Of a stretch of DNA of 5,687 nucleotides, positions 5,549 through 5,687 are shown piece after piece. How positions within the stretch are numbered: the stretch's first letter is position 1; the number at the start of each line of letters is the position of its first letter. The stretch lies in NCBI GenBank assembly GCA_031553755.1, contig JAVBKZ010000017.1, positions 1-5,687 on the forward strand, in the 5' to 3' direction. Under the pieces are notes generated by a model. The model did not search any database and was not told where the DNA came from. It saw nothing but the letters and a program-made list of their open reading frames with translations. The stretch comes from JAIRVZ01 sp031553755 (lineage in GTDB: Bacteria > Bacteroidota > Bacteroidia > Bacteroidales > Azobacteroidaceae). Position numbers and translations under genes: made by a program.

Positions 5549-5687
5549 CTAAGTACATGACAAAAATTTAAAAACGTCTATCTTTCTTTTGTTTAGAGGA
5601 TTTAGCAACATATTAGCAATAACCCCCAACCCATATTTGAATAGAGATTTTTCTCTTCGTCCATGTTTCTTTATTTTAATTTGTCTT
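5549..5687 (-). CDS. IS4-type transposase, C-terminal fragment (continues past right edge)
   Basis: On the minus strand a frame runs from the right edge to TAG (CTA at 5549-5551), giving 45 residues that include KKHGRREKSLFKYGLGVIAN and end in DVFKFLSCT. The R-K-S-L-F-+-Y-G-L … I-A-N-x-L-L-N-P … FKFLSCT pattern is what I recognise as the C-terminus of Bacteroidetes IS4-family (DDE) transposases. Catalytic residues lie outside the window, so activity cannot be judged. Nothing visible indicates a broken frame. Confidence 0.72.
   Translation of the reverse strand, partial: RQIKIKKHGRREKSLFKYGLGVIANMLLNPLNKRKIDVFKFLSCT

Overview
The window comes from an AT-rich member of the Bacteroidetes, most likely Bacteroidales. 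The evidence is the linked trio ssb–gldE–gldD, a DUF3244-type secreted protein, a DUF4136 lipoprotein, promoter elements of the Bacteroidetes TTTG / TAnnTTTG type, and starts that lack clear Shine-Dalgarno sequences. Genus cannot be read from the sequence.

Layout, left to right. (1) 2-190 is the C-terminal end of a helix-turn-helix regulator on the + strand. (2) 450-842 (+) encodes a small exported DUF3244-like protein, preceded by a candidate promoter. (3) A strong palindrome at 865-897 separates it from a convergent two-gene minus-strand unit, a DUF4136-like lipoprotein (1612-2277) followed by a small outer-membrane beta-barrel (937-1554). (4) The divergent intergenic region 2278-2769 carries a MITE-like inverted-repeat element (2437-2563) and a near-consensus ssb promoter (2664-2694). 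(5) ssb (2770-3237), gldE (about 3292-4614) and gldD (4647-5207) form a compact + strand cluster. (6) 5208-5548 is non-coding and full of repeats: a motif shared with the gldE leader, a perfect 48-bp palindrome, a 23-bp tandem duplication, and a second copy of the 865-897 palindrome. (7) The right edge holds the C-terminal tail of a minus-strand IS4-type transposase (5549-5687), which continues outside the window.

How the genes fit together: Ssb binds single-stranded DNA. GldE (membrane protein with CBS and CorC/HlyC domains) and GldD (lipoprotein) are envelope proteins first linked to Bacteroidetes gliding but also conserved in many non-gliding Bacteroidales. The minus-strand pair is an envelope unit of unknown function.

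No defence system, CRISPR array, RNA gene or clear novel system is visible. The main unexplained signal is the density of dispersed palindromes at gene boundaries, including two copies of one hairpin that differ by a compensatory base-pair change.
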